DNA of 64,000 nucleotides from Streptomyces abikoensis (GTDB lineage Bacteria > Actinomycetota > Actinomycetes > Streptomycetales > Streptomycetaceae): NCBI RefSeq assembly GCF_014648775.1, contig NZ_BMRT01000005.1, positions 1 through 64,000 of the forward strand, written 5' to 3'. The notes below the pieces were generated by a model. That model had not been told where the DNA came from, made no database searches, and saw only the letters and a list, made by a program, of their open reading frames with translations. The translations under genes and the position numbers were made by a program. Numbering within the stretch: the stretch's first letter is position 1; each line of letters begins with the position of its first letter. Positions 32,455-41,128 of the stretch are shown here, in pieces.

Positions 32455-33732
32455 TTACGCGATGCGGTCCAGCACGATCGGGTTCGGCGTGAAGTCCGTA
32501 CCCGCCGGGGAGATCTCGACGCCGCCCTCAAGAGCCTTGAGCGCGTACTCGAACTTCTCCGGGGTGTCGGTGTTGAGGGTCATCAGCGGCTGGCCCGCCT
32601 TGACCGTGTCACCCGGCTTGGCGTGCATCTCGATGCCCGCGCCGGCCTGCACCGGGTCCTCCTTGCGGGCGCGGCCCGCGCCCAGGCGCCACGCCGAGAC
32701 GCCCACCGCGTAGGCGTCCAGCTTGGTGAGGACGCCGGACTCGGCGGCCGTCACCACGTGCTGCTCGCGGGCGACCGGCAGCGTGGCGTCCGGGTCGCCG
32801 CCCTGGGCGATGATCATGCGGCGCCAGACGTCCATCGCGGAGCCGTCGGCGAGCGCCTTGGCCGGGTCGGCGTCCTTGATGCCGGCCGCGTCGAGCATCT
32901 CGCGGGCCAGGGCGATGGTGAGCTCGACGACGTCCGCCGGGCCGCCGCCCGCGAGGACCTCGACGGACTCGCGCACCTCCAGGGCGTTGCCCGCGGTGAG
33001 GCCGAGCGGGGTCGACATGTCGGTGAGCAGGGCCACGGTCTTGACGCCGTGGTCGGTGCCGAGGCCGACCATCGTGGAGGCCAGTTCGCGGGCGTCCGCG
33101 AGGTTCTTCATGAAGGCGCCCGAGCCGACCTTCACGTCGAGGACGAGCGAGCCCGTGCCCTCGGCGATCTTCTTCGACATGATGGAGGAGGCGATCAGCG
33201 GGATGGCCTCGACCGTGCCGGTGACGTCGCGCAGGGCGTAGAGCTTCTTGTCGGCCGGGGCCAGGCCGTCGCCGGCGGCGCAGATGACCGAGCCCACGTT
33301 GCGCAGGACGTCCAGCATCTCGTCGTTGGAGAGCAGCGCGCGCCAGCCGGGGATGGACTCCAGCTTGTCGAGGGTGCCACCGGTGTGGCCGAGGCCGCGG
33401 CCGGAGAGCTGCGGGACGGCCGCGCCGCAGGCCGCGACGAGGGGGGCCAGCGGGAGGGTGATCTTGTCGCCGACGCCGCCGGTGGAGTGCTTGTCGGCGG
33501 TGGGGACGGGCAGGGACGAGAAGTCCATGCGCTCGCCGGACTTGATCATCGCGGCGGTCCAGCGCGCGATCTCCGCGCGGTCCATGCCGTTGAGCAGGAT
33601 GGCCATCGCGAGCGCGGACATCTGCTCGTCGGCGACCTCGCCCCGCGTGTACGCGTCGATCATCCAGTCGATCTGCTCGTCGCTCAGACGACCGCGGTCA
33701 CGCTTGGTGCGGATAACGGAAATGGCGTCCAT
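32455..33732 (-). CDS. deoA: thymidine phosphorylase
   Basis: A 425-residue pyrimidine-nucleoside phosphorylase converting thymidine or deoxyuridine to base plus deoxyribose-1-phosphate. The signature is PQLSGRGLGHTGGTLDKLES (about residue 112); KHSTGGVGDK binds phosphate and the N-terminal helical part has IDWMIDAYTRGEV. The ATG at 33732 is preferred (AAGGA ten bases upstream) over the long upstream frame, which runs into cdd. It is the last gene of the importer operon and is separated from cdd by a stable hairpin. Confidence 0.95.
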   Translation of the reverse strand: MDAISVIRTKRDRGRLSDEQIDWMIDAYTRGEVADEQMSALAMAILLNGMDRAEIARWTAAMIKSGERMDFSSLPVPTADKHSTGGVGDKITLPLAPLVAACGAAVPQLSGRGLGHTGGTLDKLESIPGWRALLSNDEMLDVLRNVGSVICAAGDGLAPADKKLYALRDVTGTVEAIPLIASSIMSKKIAEGTGSLVLDVKVGSGAFMKNLADARELASTMVGLGTDHGVKTVALLTDMSTPLGLTAGNALEVRESVEVLAGGGPADVVELTIALAREMLDAAGIKDADPAKALADGSAMDVWRRMIIAQGGDPDATLPVAREQHVVTAAESGVLTKLDAYAVGVSAWRLGAGRARKEDPVQAGAGIEMHAKPGDTVKAGQPLMTLNTDTPEKFEYALKALEGGVEISPAGTDFTPNPIVLDRIA

Positions 33733-33788
33733 CAGCACATTTTCCTTAAGTTCGTAGTCCTCAGGTCTTCCCGGGTCCGGAAAGTGAC

Positions 33789-33818
33789 CCGGACGGGCTG
33801 AAAGATCAGCCCGTCCGG
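33789..33818 (-). other. intercistronic hairpin between cdd and deoA
   Basis: CCGGACGGGCTGA, AAGA loop, TCAGCCCGTCCGG, a perfect 13-bp stem with no T-tract. In the operon transcript it may stabilise or partly terminate upstream message before deoA. Confidence 0.7.
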
Positions 33819-33833
33819 CGCTTAGGGACATCT

Positions 33834-34229
33834 TCAACGATTCAGGTCCGAGGGCCCAAACGCGTCGGGGAGGAGCTCGGCGAGCGGGCGGACGCCCGTC
33901 GTCGTGTCCACCTCCAGCTCGGGGCCGCCGTGCTCCCAGAGCAGCTGGCGGCAGCGGCCGCACGGCATCAGGACGTTGCCGTGGCGGTCGCAGCAGGTGA
34001 AGTGGGTCAGCCGGCCGCCGCCGGTGGCGATCAGCTCGGAGACCATGCCGCACTCGGCGCACAGGGCGACGCCGTAGGCGGCGTTCTCCACGTTGCAGCC
34101 GGTGACGACGCGGCCGTCGTCCACGAGGGCCGCCGAGCCGACGGGGAAGTTGGAGTACGGGGCGTAGGCCCGGGACATGGCGTCCCGGGCCCGCCCGCGC
34201 AGGGCCTCCCAGTCAGGGGAGTCGGTCAC
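33834..34229 (-). CDS. cdd: cytidine deaminase
   Basis: A 131-residue homotetrameric-type cytidine deaminase, (deoxy)cytidine to (deoxy)uridine. It carries YAPYSNFPVGSAAL at the N-terminus, the catalytic zinc motif LCAECGMVSEL (about residue 49) and MPCGRCRQLLWE (about residue 82). The GTG at 34229 overlaps the upstream permease stop by 4 bp (GTGA), which sets the start. Its uridine products feed the uridine/thymidine phosphorylase step. Confidence 0.95.
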   Translation of the reverse strand: MTDSPDWEALRGRARDAMSRAYAPYSNFPVGSAALVDDGRVVTGCNVENAAYGVALCAECGMVSELIATGGGRLTHFTCCDRHGNVLMPCGRCRQLLWEHGGPELEVDTTTGVRPLAELLPDAFGPSDLNR

Positions 34230-35518
34230 TTGCCCTGGCCCTTCCGGTACGGCTTGCCGTCGGCCTTGGGCATCCGCAGGCGCTGCGCGGACAGCGACAG
34301 GACCAGCAGGGTCGCGACGTACGGGGTGGCGTCGACGAACTCCAGCGGGACGGTCTTGGTCAGCGCGTACCAGAGGACGAGGGCCGCGGCGATGACACCA
34401 CTGATGACCGCGGGCCGCTTCTTGCCCTGCTTCAGGCGCCACAGGGCGAGGCCGACGAGCAGCACCGCCACGAGCAGCAGCAGGGCGTGGACGGTCGGGC
34501 CGCCGGAGCGCAGCTGGAGGCTGTCCATGAAGCCGAACAGGCCGGCGCCCATGGCGACGCCGCCCGGCCGCCAGTTACCGAAGATCATCGTGGCGAGACC
34601 GATGTAGCCGCGACCGCCGGTCTGGCCGTCGGAGTACATGTGGGTGCCGATGGCGAGGAACGCGCCACCGAGGCCGGCCATGCCGCCGGAGACGATGACG
34701 GCCGCGTACTTGTACTTGTAGACGTTGACGCCGAGGGACTCGGCGGCCACCGGGCTCTCGCCGCAGGAGCGCAGGCGCAGGCCGAAGGCCGAGCGCCACA
34801 GCACGAAGAACGTGCCGACGAAGAGCAGCGCGGCGACGATCGTCAGCCAGGACACGTCGGAGACGAGGCCGTCGAGGACGCCGGCGACGTCGGAGACGAG
34901 GAACCAGTGGTGCTTCTCGATCGAGTGGAGCCAGTCGGACAGGCCCGGGATGGAGAAGTTGGGCATGTTCTCCATGACCGGCGACTGCTTGTCGTTGCCG
35001 CCCGCCTTCTGCGCGGCACTGCCCTCGGCACCGAACCACATCTTGGCCAGGTACTGGGTGACGCCCAGGGCCAGGATGTTGATGGCCACACCCGAGATGA
35101 TGTGGTCGACGTTGAAGGTGACGGTCGCGACGGCGTGGATGAGTCCGCCGACGGCACCGCCGACGACGCCGGCGAGGGCCGCCACCCACGGGCCGTGCTG
35201 CCAGCCCATCCAGCCGGCACAGAACGTGCCGAGCATCATCATGCCTTCGAGGCCGATGTTGACGACGCCGGCGCGCTCGGCCCACAGGCCGCCGAGACCG
35301 GCGAGGCCGATGGGCACGGCGGCGGCGAGGGCGCCGGAGAACTGACCGGAGGAGGTCAGGTCGTTGGCGCCGGTGATCTGGCGGAGGGCCGCCAGCAGGA
35401 TCATCGCGCCAGCGATGATCAGCAGGACGACGGGGGTCGAGAGCTTGCCCCGCTTGCCCTCCGGCCGGTTCCTGCCGGACAGCTTCTCCGCGATGGCGGA
35501 GGTGAAGGTGGTGCTCAC
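34226..35518 (-). CDS. nucleoside ABC transporter permease (BMP-associated, subunit 2)
   Basis: A 430-residue BPD_transp_2 family membrane protein with about ten helices. An N-terminal cytoplasmic extension is followed by VVLLIIAGAMILLAALRQI; characteristic segments are GLWAERAGVVNIGLEGMMM and SAFGLRLRSCGESPVAAESLGVNVYKYKY (in part), the latter the cytoplasmic coupling loop. A late segment reads YIGLATMIFGNWRPGGVAMG. It pairs with the next permease and the double-ATPase protein to import nucleosides in the YufN/BmpA manner. It overlaps both neighbours by 4 bp. Confidence 0.92.
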   Translation of the reverse strand: MSTTFTSAIAEKLSGRNRPEGKRGKLSTPVVLLIIAGAMILLAALRQITGANDLTSSGQFSGALAAAVPIGLAGLGGLWAERAGVVNIGLEGMMMLGTFCAGWMGWQHGPWVAALAGVVGGAVGGLIHAVATVTFNVDHIISGVAINILALGVTQYLAKMWFGAEGSAAQKAGGNDKQSPVMENMPNFSIPGLSDWLHSIEKHHWFLVSDVAGVLDGLVSDVSWLTIVAALLFVGTFFVLWRSAFGLRLRSCGESPVAAESLGVNVYKYKYAAVIVSGGMAGLGGAFLAIGTHMYSDGQTGGRGYIGLATMIFGNWRPGGVAMGAGLFGFMDSLQLRSGGPTVHALLLLVAVLLVGLALWRLKQGKKRPAVISGVIAAALVLWYALTKTVPLEFVDATPYVATLLVLSLSAQRLRMPKADGKPYRKGQGK

Positions 35519-36621
35519 GCGGAAACCTCCGCCTTGTCGCTCTTACGGGCCTGGGCGGCGAGTTCCTCGCCGACCTTGCGCTGCTGGGCCTTGAGGCCGT
35601 ACCGGCGCACGATCTCGTAGGCGATGACGACGCACAGGACGATGACGCCCTGGATCACGCCGACGATCTCCTGGGCGTAGCCCTCGAACTCCAGCTGGGT
35701 GCCGGTGCGCTCCAGGAAGCCCCAGAGCAGGGCGGCGAGCGCCATGCCGATGGGGTTGTTGCGGCCGAGCAGCGCGATGGCGATACCGGTGAAGCCGATA
35801 CCGGCCGGGAAGTCGGTGCCGTAGTTGTACGACACGCCGAGCAGGGTCGGCATGCCGACGAGACCGGCGATGGCACCGGACAGCAGCATGGAGGTGATCA
35901 CCATGCGCTTGACGCTCACGCCGGAGGCGTGGGCCGCGGACTCGGACCGGCCGACGGTGCGGAGGTCGAAGCCGAAGCGGGTGCGGTTGAGGACGAACCA
36001 GTAGGCGGCGCCGGCGAGGGCGGCGATCACCACGAAGCCGTAGATGGGCTTGGGCTGGGTCGGGATCTCGAAGAAGTGGGCCGAGTCGGGCAGGTAGGGC
36101 GTGTGGATCAGGTTGCCCTCCTTCTGCGCGAGGCGGCCGTCCTGGAGGAAGTAGCCGATCACCGAGGCGCCGATGGCGTTCAGCATGATCGTGCTGATGA
36201 CCTCGTTGACGCCGCGGGTGACCTTCAGCAGACCGGCGATGCCGGCCCAGACGGCGCCGATCGCCATCGCGACGACGATGATGACCGGGATCTGGATGAT
36301 GCCCGGCATCGTCAGCGCGCCGCCGACCACGGCGGCGAAGAACGCCGCGATGCGGTACTGGCCGTCGACACCGATGTTGAACAGGTTCATCCGGAAGCCG
36401 ATGGCCACGGCCAGCGCGGAGAGGTAGTACGGCGTCGCCTTGTTGATGATCCAGACCTGGCTGTCGGCCTTCGAGCCGAACTCCACCATCACCTGGTAGG
36501 CGTGGAAGGGGTCCTTGCCGGTGGCCCCGATGATGATCGAGGTGATCACCAGCGCGGTGACGATGGCCAGGGCCGGGGCGGCGAGGCCAAGGATCAGCTT
36601 GTTCTTGTCGAACTTCTTCAC
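35515..36621 (-). CDS. nucleoside ABC transporter permease (BMP-associated, subunit 1)
   Basis: A 368-residue BPD_transp_2 permease. It has an N-terminal helix (LILGLAAPALAIVTALVITSI), then ALAVAIGFRMNLFNIGVDGQYRI, GVNEVISTIMLNAIG and the coupling loop FGFDLRTVGRSESAAHASG. The paired permease genes, ATPase and a BMP lipoprotein define a purine/pyrimidine nucleoside importer. 4-bp overlaps on both sides show tight operon structure. The C-terminal tail is charged. Confidence 0.92.
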   Translation of the reverse strand: MKKFDKNKLILGLAAPALAIVTALVITSIIIGATGKDPFHAYQVMVEFGSKADSQVWIINKATPYYLSALAVAIGFRMNLFNIGVDGQYRIAAFFAAVVGGALTMPGIIQIPVIIVVAMAIGAVWAGIAGLLKVTRGVNEVISTIMLNAIGASVIGYFLQDGRLAQKEGNLIHTPYLPDSAHFFEIPTQPKPIYGFVVIAALAGAAYWFVLNRTRFGFDLRTVGRSESAAHASGVSVKRMVITSMLLSGAIAGLVGMPTLLGVSYNYGTDFPAGIGFTGIAIALLGRNNPIGMALAALLWGFLERTGTQLEFEGYAQEIVGVIQGVIVLCVVIAYEIVRRYGLKAQQRKVGEELAAQARKSDKAEVSA

Positions 36622-38402
36622 TTCGAGTCACCGCCTTCCGGGTTCTCGTCGCTCTTGGCGCTCTTGTCGTTCTTCACGTTCTTCTTCTCCGGCTCCGAGG
36701 AGGGCTCCTCGGTCTCGGCCGGGGTCTCCTCCGCGGGGGTCTCCTCCGCCGGGGTCTCCTCCGCCGGGGCCTCCGGGTCCGCCGGGGCCTCCGGGGCGTC
36801 CCCGGAATCCGAGGGCTCCGGGGCCTCCTCGGCGCCCTCCTCGTGCTCGAGGTGGCCCGACGCGGCGCCCGTCATGGCGGAGCCCAGCTCCTCCGGGGTG
36901 ATCGTCGCGGGGTCCGCGTCGGCGACCAGGCGGCCGCGGAACATCACCCGGAGCGTGTCGGAGAGGCCGATCAGCTCGTCCAGGTCGGCGGAGATCAGCA
37001 GCACCGCCAGGCCCTCGCGGCGCGCCTCGCGGATCTGGTCCCAGATCTGCGCCTGCGCGCCGACGTCCACGCCCCGGGTGGGGTGCGCGGCGATGAGGAG
37101 CTTGGGGTTGTGGCTCATCTCGCGGCCGACGATCAGCTTCTGCTGGTTGCCGCCGGACAGGGAGGCCGCGGTGACCTCGATGCCGGGCGTGCGGACGTCG
37201 TACTCGCGGACGATGCGCTCGGTGTCCTCACGGGCGGCCTTGGTGTCGAGGAGCCCGCCCTTGCTGTTGGGCTTCTCGGTGACGTGGCCGAGGATGCGGT
37301 TCTCCCACAGCGGGGCCTCCAGCAGCAGGCCGTGGCGGTGGCGGTCCTCGGGGATGTACCCCATGCCGCCCTCACGGCGCTTGCGCGTGGGGGTCTTGGT
37401 GATGTCGTCGCCGTCGAGGGTGACGACGCCGCCGTCCGGGGTCCGCATGCCCATGATGGCCTCGACGAGCTCCGCCTGACCGTTGCCCTCGACACCCGCG
37501 AGGCCGAGGACCTCGCCCTTGTGGATGGTGAAGGAGATGCCGTCGAGCACCGCGCGGACGACGCCGTCGGAGTCGGTGGCGGACAGGTGGAGGCCGTCGA
37601 CGGTGAGCATGGGCACGTCGGTGACCGTGGACTCACGGGTCTCCGGCGAGGGCAGCTCCTCGCCCACCATCAGCTCGGCGAGCTGCTTGGGGGTGGTCTC
37701 GCTGGGGATCGCGGTGCCGACGGTGGTGCCGCGCCGGATGACGGTGATGTCGTCGGCGACGGAGAGCACCTCGCCCAGCTTGTGGGAGATGAAGATGACC
37801 GTCAGGCCCTCGGCCTTGAGCTCGCGCAGGTTGTCGAAGAGCGCGTCGACCTCCTGGGGAACCAGGACGGCGGTGGGCTCGTCGAGGATCAGGGTGCGGG
37901 CACCCCGGTAGAGGACCTTGAGGATCTCCACGCGCTGGCGGTCGGCGACGCCGAGGTCCTCGACGAGGACGTCGGGGCGCACGCCCAGGCCGTACGCGTC
38001 GGAGATCTCCTTGATCTTCTTGCGGGCCTTGTTGCCGATGCCGTGGAGCTTCTCGGCGCCGAGGACGACGTTCTCGAGCACGGTGAGGTTGTCGGCCAGC
38101 ATGAAGTGCTGGTGCACCATGCCGATGCCGCGCGCGATGGCGTCGGCGGGGCTGTGCAGGGAGACCTGCTCGCCGTCGAGGGTGATGGTGCCCTCGTCCG
38201 GCTTCTGCATGCCGTAGAGGATCTTCATCAGGGTCGACTTGCCGGCGCCGTTCTCGCCGCAGAGGGCGTGGACGGTGCCGCGGCGGACCGTGAGGTGGAT
38301 GTCGTGGTTGGCCACGACTCCGGGGAACCGCTTGGTGATGCCCGCGAGCTCTACCGCCGGTGCGGCTGGCTCCTTCTTGGGCTCTTCGGTGGACGCTTTG
38401 AT
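36618..38402 (-). CDS. nucleoside ABC transporter ATP-binding protein (two ABC domains), non-canonical start
   Basis: A duplicated ABC ATPase of about 594 residues. Domain 1 has LCGENGAGKSTLMKIL, VADRQRVEIL and LILDEPTAVL; domain 2 has LAGVEGNGQAELVEAI and SLSGGNQQKLIVGREM, the sugar/nucleoside-importer type. A repetitive acidic Pro/Glu tail (EETPAEETPAEE) and a Lys-rich end follow. The first strand (VELAGITKRFPGV) lies upstream of the first in-frame GTG (38315), so that GTG cannot be the start. From the stop at 38508 to 38315 this frame has no ATG, GTG or TTG. The best-placed initiation is an ATC at 38402, 8 nt after GAGGAG. Sequencing error is possible. Confidence 0.85.
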   Translation of the reverse strand: MKASTEEPKKEPAAPAVELAGITKRFPGVVANHDIHLTVRRGTVHALCGENGAGKSTLMKILYGMQKPDEGTITLDGEQVSLHSPADAIARGIGMVHQHFMLADNLTVLENVVLGAEKLHGIGNKARKKIKEISDAYGLGVRPDVLVEDLGVADRQRVEILKVLYRGARTLILDEPTAVLVPQEVDALFDNLRELKAEGLTVIFISHKLGEVLSVADDITVIRRGTTVGTAIPSETTPKQLAELMVGEELPSPETRESTVTDVPMLTVDGLHLSATDSDGVVRAVLDGISFTIHKGEVLGLAGVEGNGQAELVEAIMGMRTPDGGVVTLDGDDITKTPTRKRREGGMGYIPEDRHRHGLLLEAPLWENRILGHVTEKPNSKGGLLDTKAAREDTERIVREYDVRTPGIEVTAASLSGGNQQKLIVGREMSHNPKLLIAAHPTRGVDVGAQAQIWDQIREARREGLAVLLISADLDELIGLSDTLRVMFRGRLVADADPATITPEELGSAMTGAASGHLEHEEGAEEAPEPSDSGDAPEAPADPEAPAEETPAEETPAEETPAETEEPSSEPEKKNVKNDKSAKSDENPEGGDSK

Positions 38403-38506
38403 GGCGCACTCTCCTCGGGGAAGGGAGCGGGAGGAAAGCCGGACCAGCCGTGCGGGGGTCGGAGGGTTCGGCGGGGCGGGGGCGACGCTACACGCGTCAA
38501 TGCCGT

Positions 38507-38520
38507 GCTACGCGCGTAGC
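38507..38520. promoter_or_regulatory. nucleoside-regulon operator 4 (upstream of the ABC/cdd/deoA operon)
   Basis: GCTACGCGCGTAGC contains the perfect palindrome CTACGCGCGTAG (38508-38519). A weaker version, CTACACGCGTCA (38488-38499, 9 of 12), has its centre exactly 20 bp away, about two helical turns, nearer the gene. Confidence 0.72.
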
Positions 38521-38536
38521 GTTGGCTCGTATGTAC

Positions 38537-38577
38537 GGGCCCGGCGGCGGGGGAGCTCCTCCCCCGCCGCCGGGCCC
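38537..38577. terminator. terminator of the BMP lipoprotein gene
   Basis: A perfect 19-bp inverted repeat (arms 38537-38555 and 38559-38577, GGGCCCGGCGGCGGGGGAG and complement) with a 3-nt loop. It lies between the BMP stop and the promoter of the downstream ABC operon and so separates the two transcripts. Confidence 0.87.
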
Positions 38578-38622
38578 GCTGTCATGACGTCATGACGGAC
38601 CGGCCGGAACCGGTCACTCGCG

Positions 38623-39666
38623 TCACGGGGCGGTGCGGACCTTGACCTGGCCGTCCACGATCTTCTTCTTCGCGGCGTCGATCTTGTCCTTGATGTCGTC
38701 GATCTGACCACCGGAGGTGGCCAGCGACACGCCGCCGTCCTTGAGCAGGTAGGCGTGCGGGCCCGTGAGCGGCTTGCCGTCCTTGACGCTCTTGATGAGG
38801 TCGAAGACCGCCACGTCCACGTTCTTCACCACGGAGGTGAGGATGGAGCTCTTGTACTTCTCCAGGCCGGGCTGCTGGTACTGGTCGGAGTCGACACCGA
38901 TCGCCCAGGCGCCCTTCTGGCCGGCGATGGCCTCGATCGAACCGTTGCCGGAGAGACCGGCGGCGGTGTAGATCACGTCGATGCCCGAGTCGAGCATGCC
39001 CTTGGCCTTGTCCTTGGCGGCCGCCGGGTCGTTGAAGCCCTTGTCGTTGTTCGGGTACAGGTACTGCGAGGTGACCTGGACGCTGGAGTCCGTGTCCTTC
39101 GCGCCCTGCTCGAAGCCGGCCTGGAACTTCTGGATGAGGGCGTTGTTCACACCACCGATGAAGCCGACCTTGTGGCTCTTGGACTTCAGGGCGGCGGCGA
39201 CACCCGCGAGGTAGGAGCCCTCGTGCTCACCGAAGGTGATGCTGTCGATGTTGTTGCCCGGGGCGACCGAGTCGACGATGCCGAAGGTGGTCTTCGGGAA
39301 GTCCTTGGCGACCTTCTCGATCGACTTCGAGTAGTTGAAGCCGACGCCGATGACGGGGTTGTACCCGGACTCGGCCAGCGAGGTCAGCCGCTGCTCGCGG
39401 TCGGCCTCGGTCTCACCGTTCTTGGCGGTCATCAGCTTGCTCTGGACACCGAGCTCCTTCTGAGCCTTGTCCACGCCACGGGCGGCGGACTCATTGAAGG
39501 AGTGGTCGTCACGGCCGCCGACGTCGAACGCCAGGCCGACGCCCTTTCCGCCGCTGCTGGACTCGGTAGAGGACTCACCACAGGCGGTGAGAGTGAATGC
39601 GAGAGCCGCGGTGCTGATGCCCGCGACGGCGATAGTGGATACCCGGCGCACGAGGGGCCCCTTCAC
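38623..39666 (-). CDS. BMP family nucleoside-binding lipoprotein
   Basis: A 347-residue substrate-binding lipoprotein of the BmpA/PnrA family. The signal ends in the lipobox TLTAC. The mature domain has GLAFDVGGRDDHSFNESAARG, the ligand-contacting Asp/Asn-rich entry, then NPVIGVGFNYSKSI, FGEHEGSYLAGVAAAL and GVDSDQYQQPG. It delivers nucleosides to the ABC permeases encoded downstream. The GTG at 39666 is preferred because GGAGG lies 8 nt before it; an ATG at 39681 overlaps that ribosome site. It has its own operator and terminator. Confidence 0.92.
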   Translation of the reverse strand: MKGPLVRRVSTIAVAGISTAALAFTLTACGESSTESSSGGKGVGLAFDVGGRDDHSFNESAARGVDKAQKELGVQSKLMTAKNGETEADREQRLTSLAESGYNPVIGVGFNYSKSIEKVAKDFPKTTFGIVDSVAPGNNIDSITFGEHEGSYLAGVAAALKSKSHKVGFIGGVNNALIQKFQAGFEQGAKDTDSSVQVTSQYLYPNNDKGFNDPAAAKDKAKGMLDSGIDVIYTAAGLSGNGSIEAIAGQKGAWAIGVDSDQYQQPGLEKYKSSILTSVVKNVDVAVFDLIKSVKDGKPLTGPHAYLLKDGGVSLATSGGQIDDIKDKIDAAKKKIVDGQVKVRTAP

Positions 39667-39701
39667 TCGAAGCGCCTCCATTGGCGCTGTCTTTCGCGGG
39701 C

Positions 39702-39718
39702 ATCGTAACGCGCGTAGA
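39702..39718 (-). promoter_or_regulatory. nucleoside-regulon operator 5 with -10 element (BMP gene)
   Basis: On the minus strand, CTACGCGCGTTA (39717-39706, 10 of 12 matches to the shared palindrome) runs directly into TACGAT (39707-39702), a good -10 hexamer 35 bp before the GTG. Confidence 0.62.
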
Positions 39719-39783
39719 TACAGATAAAAGGGGTGCTAGGAAGCCGTTATCGGATCGTCGTCAACCCTTCTTGACCCGAATGC

Positions 39784-41034
39784 CTACATTCGGTTGCCGT
39801 CCAGCAATGCCGCGGCGGTAAAGAGCTCCACCCCCACGGCGATCGCTTCCTCGTCAACATCGAAATCGCCGCAATGCAGGTCACGGCGGGTCGTATCCCC
39901 CACCGGACGCACTCCGAGCCGGGCCATCGCGCCCGGTACGTGCTCGAGGTACCAGGAGAAGTCCTCGCCGCCGAGGCTCTGCTCGGTGTCCTCCAGGGAG
40001 TACCGCCCCCGGCGGGCGGCCATGGCGCGCCGGAGCAGCCCGGTGACGTCGGCGTCGTTGACGACGGGCGGGACGCCGCGGATGTAGCTGATCTCCGTCT
40101 TGGCCCGGTGGAGCGCGGCGACCTCGTCGACGGCGGCGTGCACCAGGTCGGCGGCCTCCCGCCAGGCGGCGAGGTCGAGGCAGCGGACGGTGCCGGAGAG
40201 CTCGGCGTGCTGCGGGATGACGTTGGGGGCGTGCCCGGTCTCCAGCCGGCCCCAGGTCAGGGAGAGCCCCGAGCGGGCGTCGGCCCGCCGGGCGAGCACC
40301 GCCGGGACGTCGGTGGCGACCCGGGCGGCGGCCGTCACCAGATCGGTGGTGAGGTGGGGGCGGGCGGTGTGGCCGCCGGGGCCGGCGAGGCGGACCTCCA
40401 GCCGGTCGCAGGCGGAGGTGATGGGGCCGGTCCGCAGGCCCAGCCGGCCGACCTCGACCTTGGGGTCGCAGTGGACGGCGATGATGCGGCCCACCCCGTC
40501 CAGCGCCCCGCACTCGATCGCGTCGAGGGCGCCGCCGGGCAGCACCTCCTCGGCGGGCTGGAAGATCAGCCGCACCGGATTGGGCAGCAGCCCCTGCTCG
40601 GCCAGCTCCGCCAGGACCAGCCCGGCGCCCAGCACGACGGTGGTGTGGACGTCGTGACCACAGGCGTGGGCCATCTTGGGGATGGTCGAGCGGTACGGGA
40701 CGGTCTTGGTGTCCGGGATGGGCAGCGCGTCGAGGTCGGCGCGGAGCGCGAGGACGGGCCGCCGGCCGCCGGTGGCGGCGTACGACGCCCCGTCCCGCCC
40801 GATGTCGCAGATCAGGCCCGTGCCGTTCGCGAGCGTACGCGGTCTGAGCCCTGCCTTCTCCAGCCGCGCCCGGACCTGCGCGGTGGTGCGGAACTCACGG
40901 TTTCCCAGCTCGGGATGCATGTGCAAGTCGCGCCGGAAGGAGATGAGTTCGCTGCGCAGCCCGGGGGGTAGGAGACCGGGGAGTTCGCCGTCGGTGGTTT
41001 CGGGATCGGCTTCGCAGGGCATCAGGTGATTCAC
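39784..41034 (-). CDS. M20D family amidohydrolase
   Basis: A 416-residue metallo-amidohydrolase of the aminoacylase/hippurate hydrolase group. The entry motif is RRDLHMHPELGNREF (about residue 34). Metal-binding segments are MAHACGHDVHTT (about 120), QPAEEVLPGGA (about 155) and a late LGGEDFSWYLEHVPG. The small lid domain includes GPGGHTARPH. It removes an acyl or carbamoyl group from an amino-acid amide; the exact substrate is unknown. It is next to, but in a separate transcript from, the nucleoside importer. The GTG start at 41034 is provisional. Confidence 0.88.
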   Translation of the reverse strand: MNHLMPCEADPETTDGELPGLLPPGLRSELISFRRDLHMHPELGNREFRTTAQVRARLEKAGLRPRTLANGTGLICDIGRDGASYAATGGRRPVLALRADLDALPIPDTKTVPYRSTIPKMAHACGHDVHTTVVLGAGLVLAELAEQGLLPNPVRLIFQPAEEVLPGGALDAIECGALDGVGRIIAVHCDPKVEVGRLGLRTGPITSACDRLEVRLAGPGGHTARPHLTTDLVTAAARVATDVPAVLARRADARSGLSLTWGRLETGHAPNVIPQHAELSGTVRCLDLAAWREAADLVHAAVDEVAALHRAKTEISYIRGVPPVVNDADVTGLLRRAMAARRGRYSLEDTEQSLGGEDFSWYLEHVPGAMARLGVRPVGDTTRRDLHCGDFDVDEEAIAVGVELFTAAALLDGNRM

Positions 41035-41128
41035 CCTGTGAAGGGTAGAGCCCCGAATGGGGCAACTGTCCCTCGATCAAGAAAAGTTCAGCCGCATGGA
41101 TGGGTCGGCCGAGGGGTATGACCCGTAT

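Noticed and set aside
38581..38596. 16-bp palindrome GTCATGACGTCATGAC
   Set aside because: Two tandem palindromic octamers directly after the BMP terminator; no gene start nearby depends on it and no second copy was seen.
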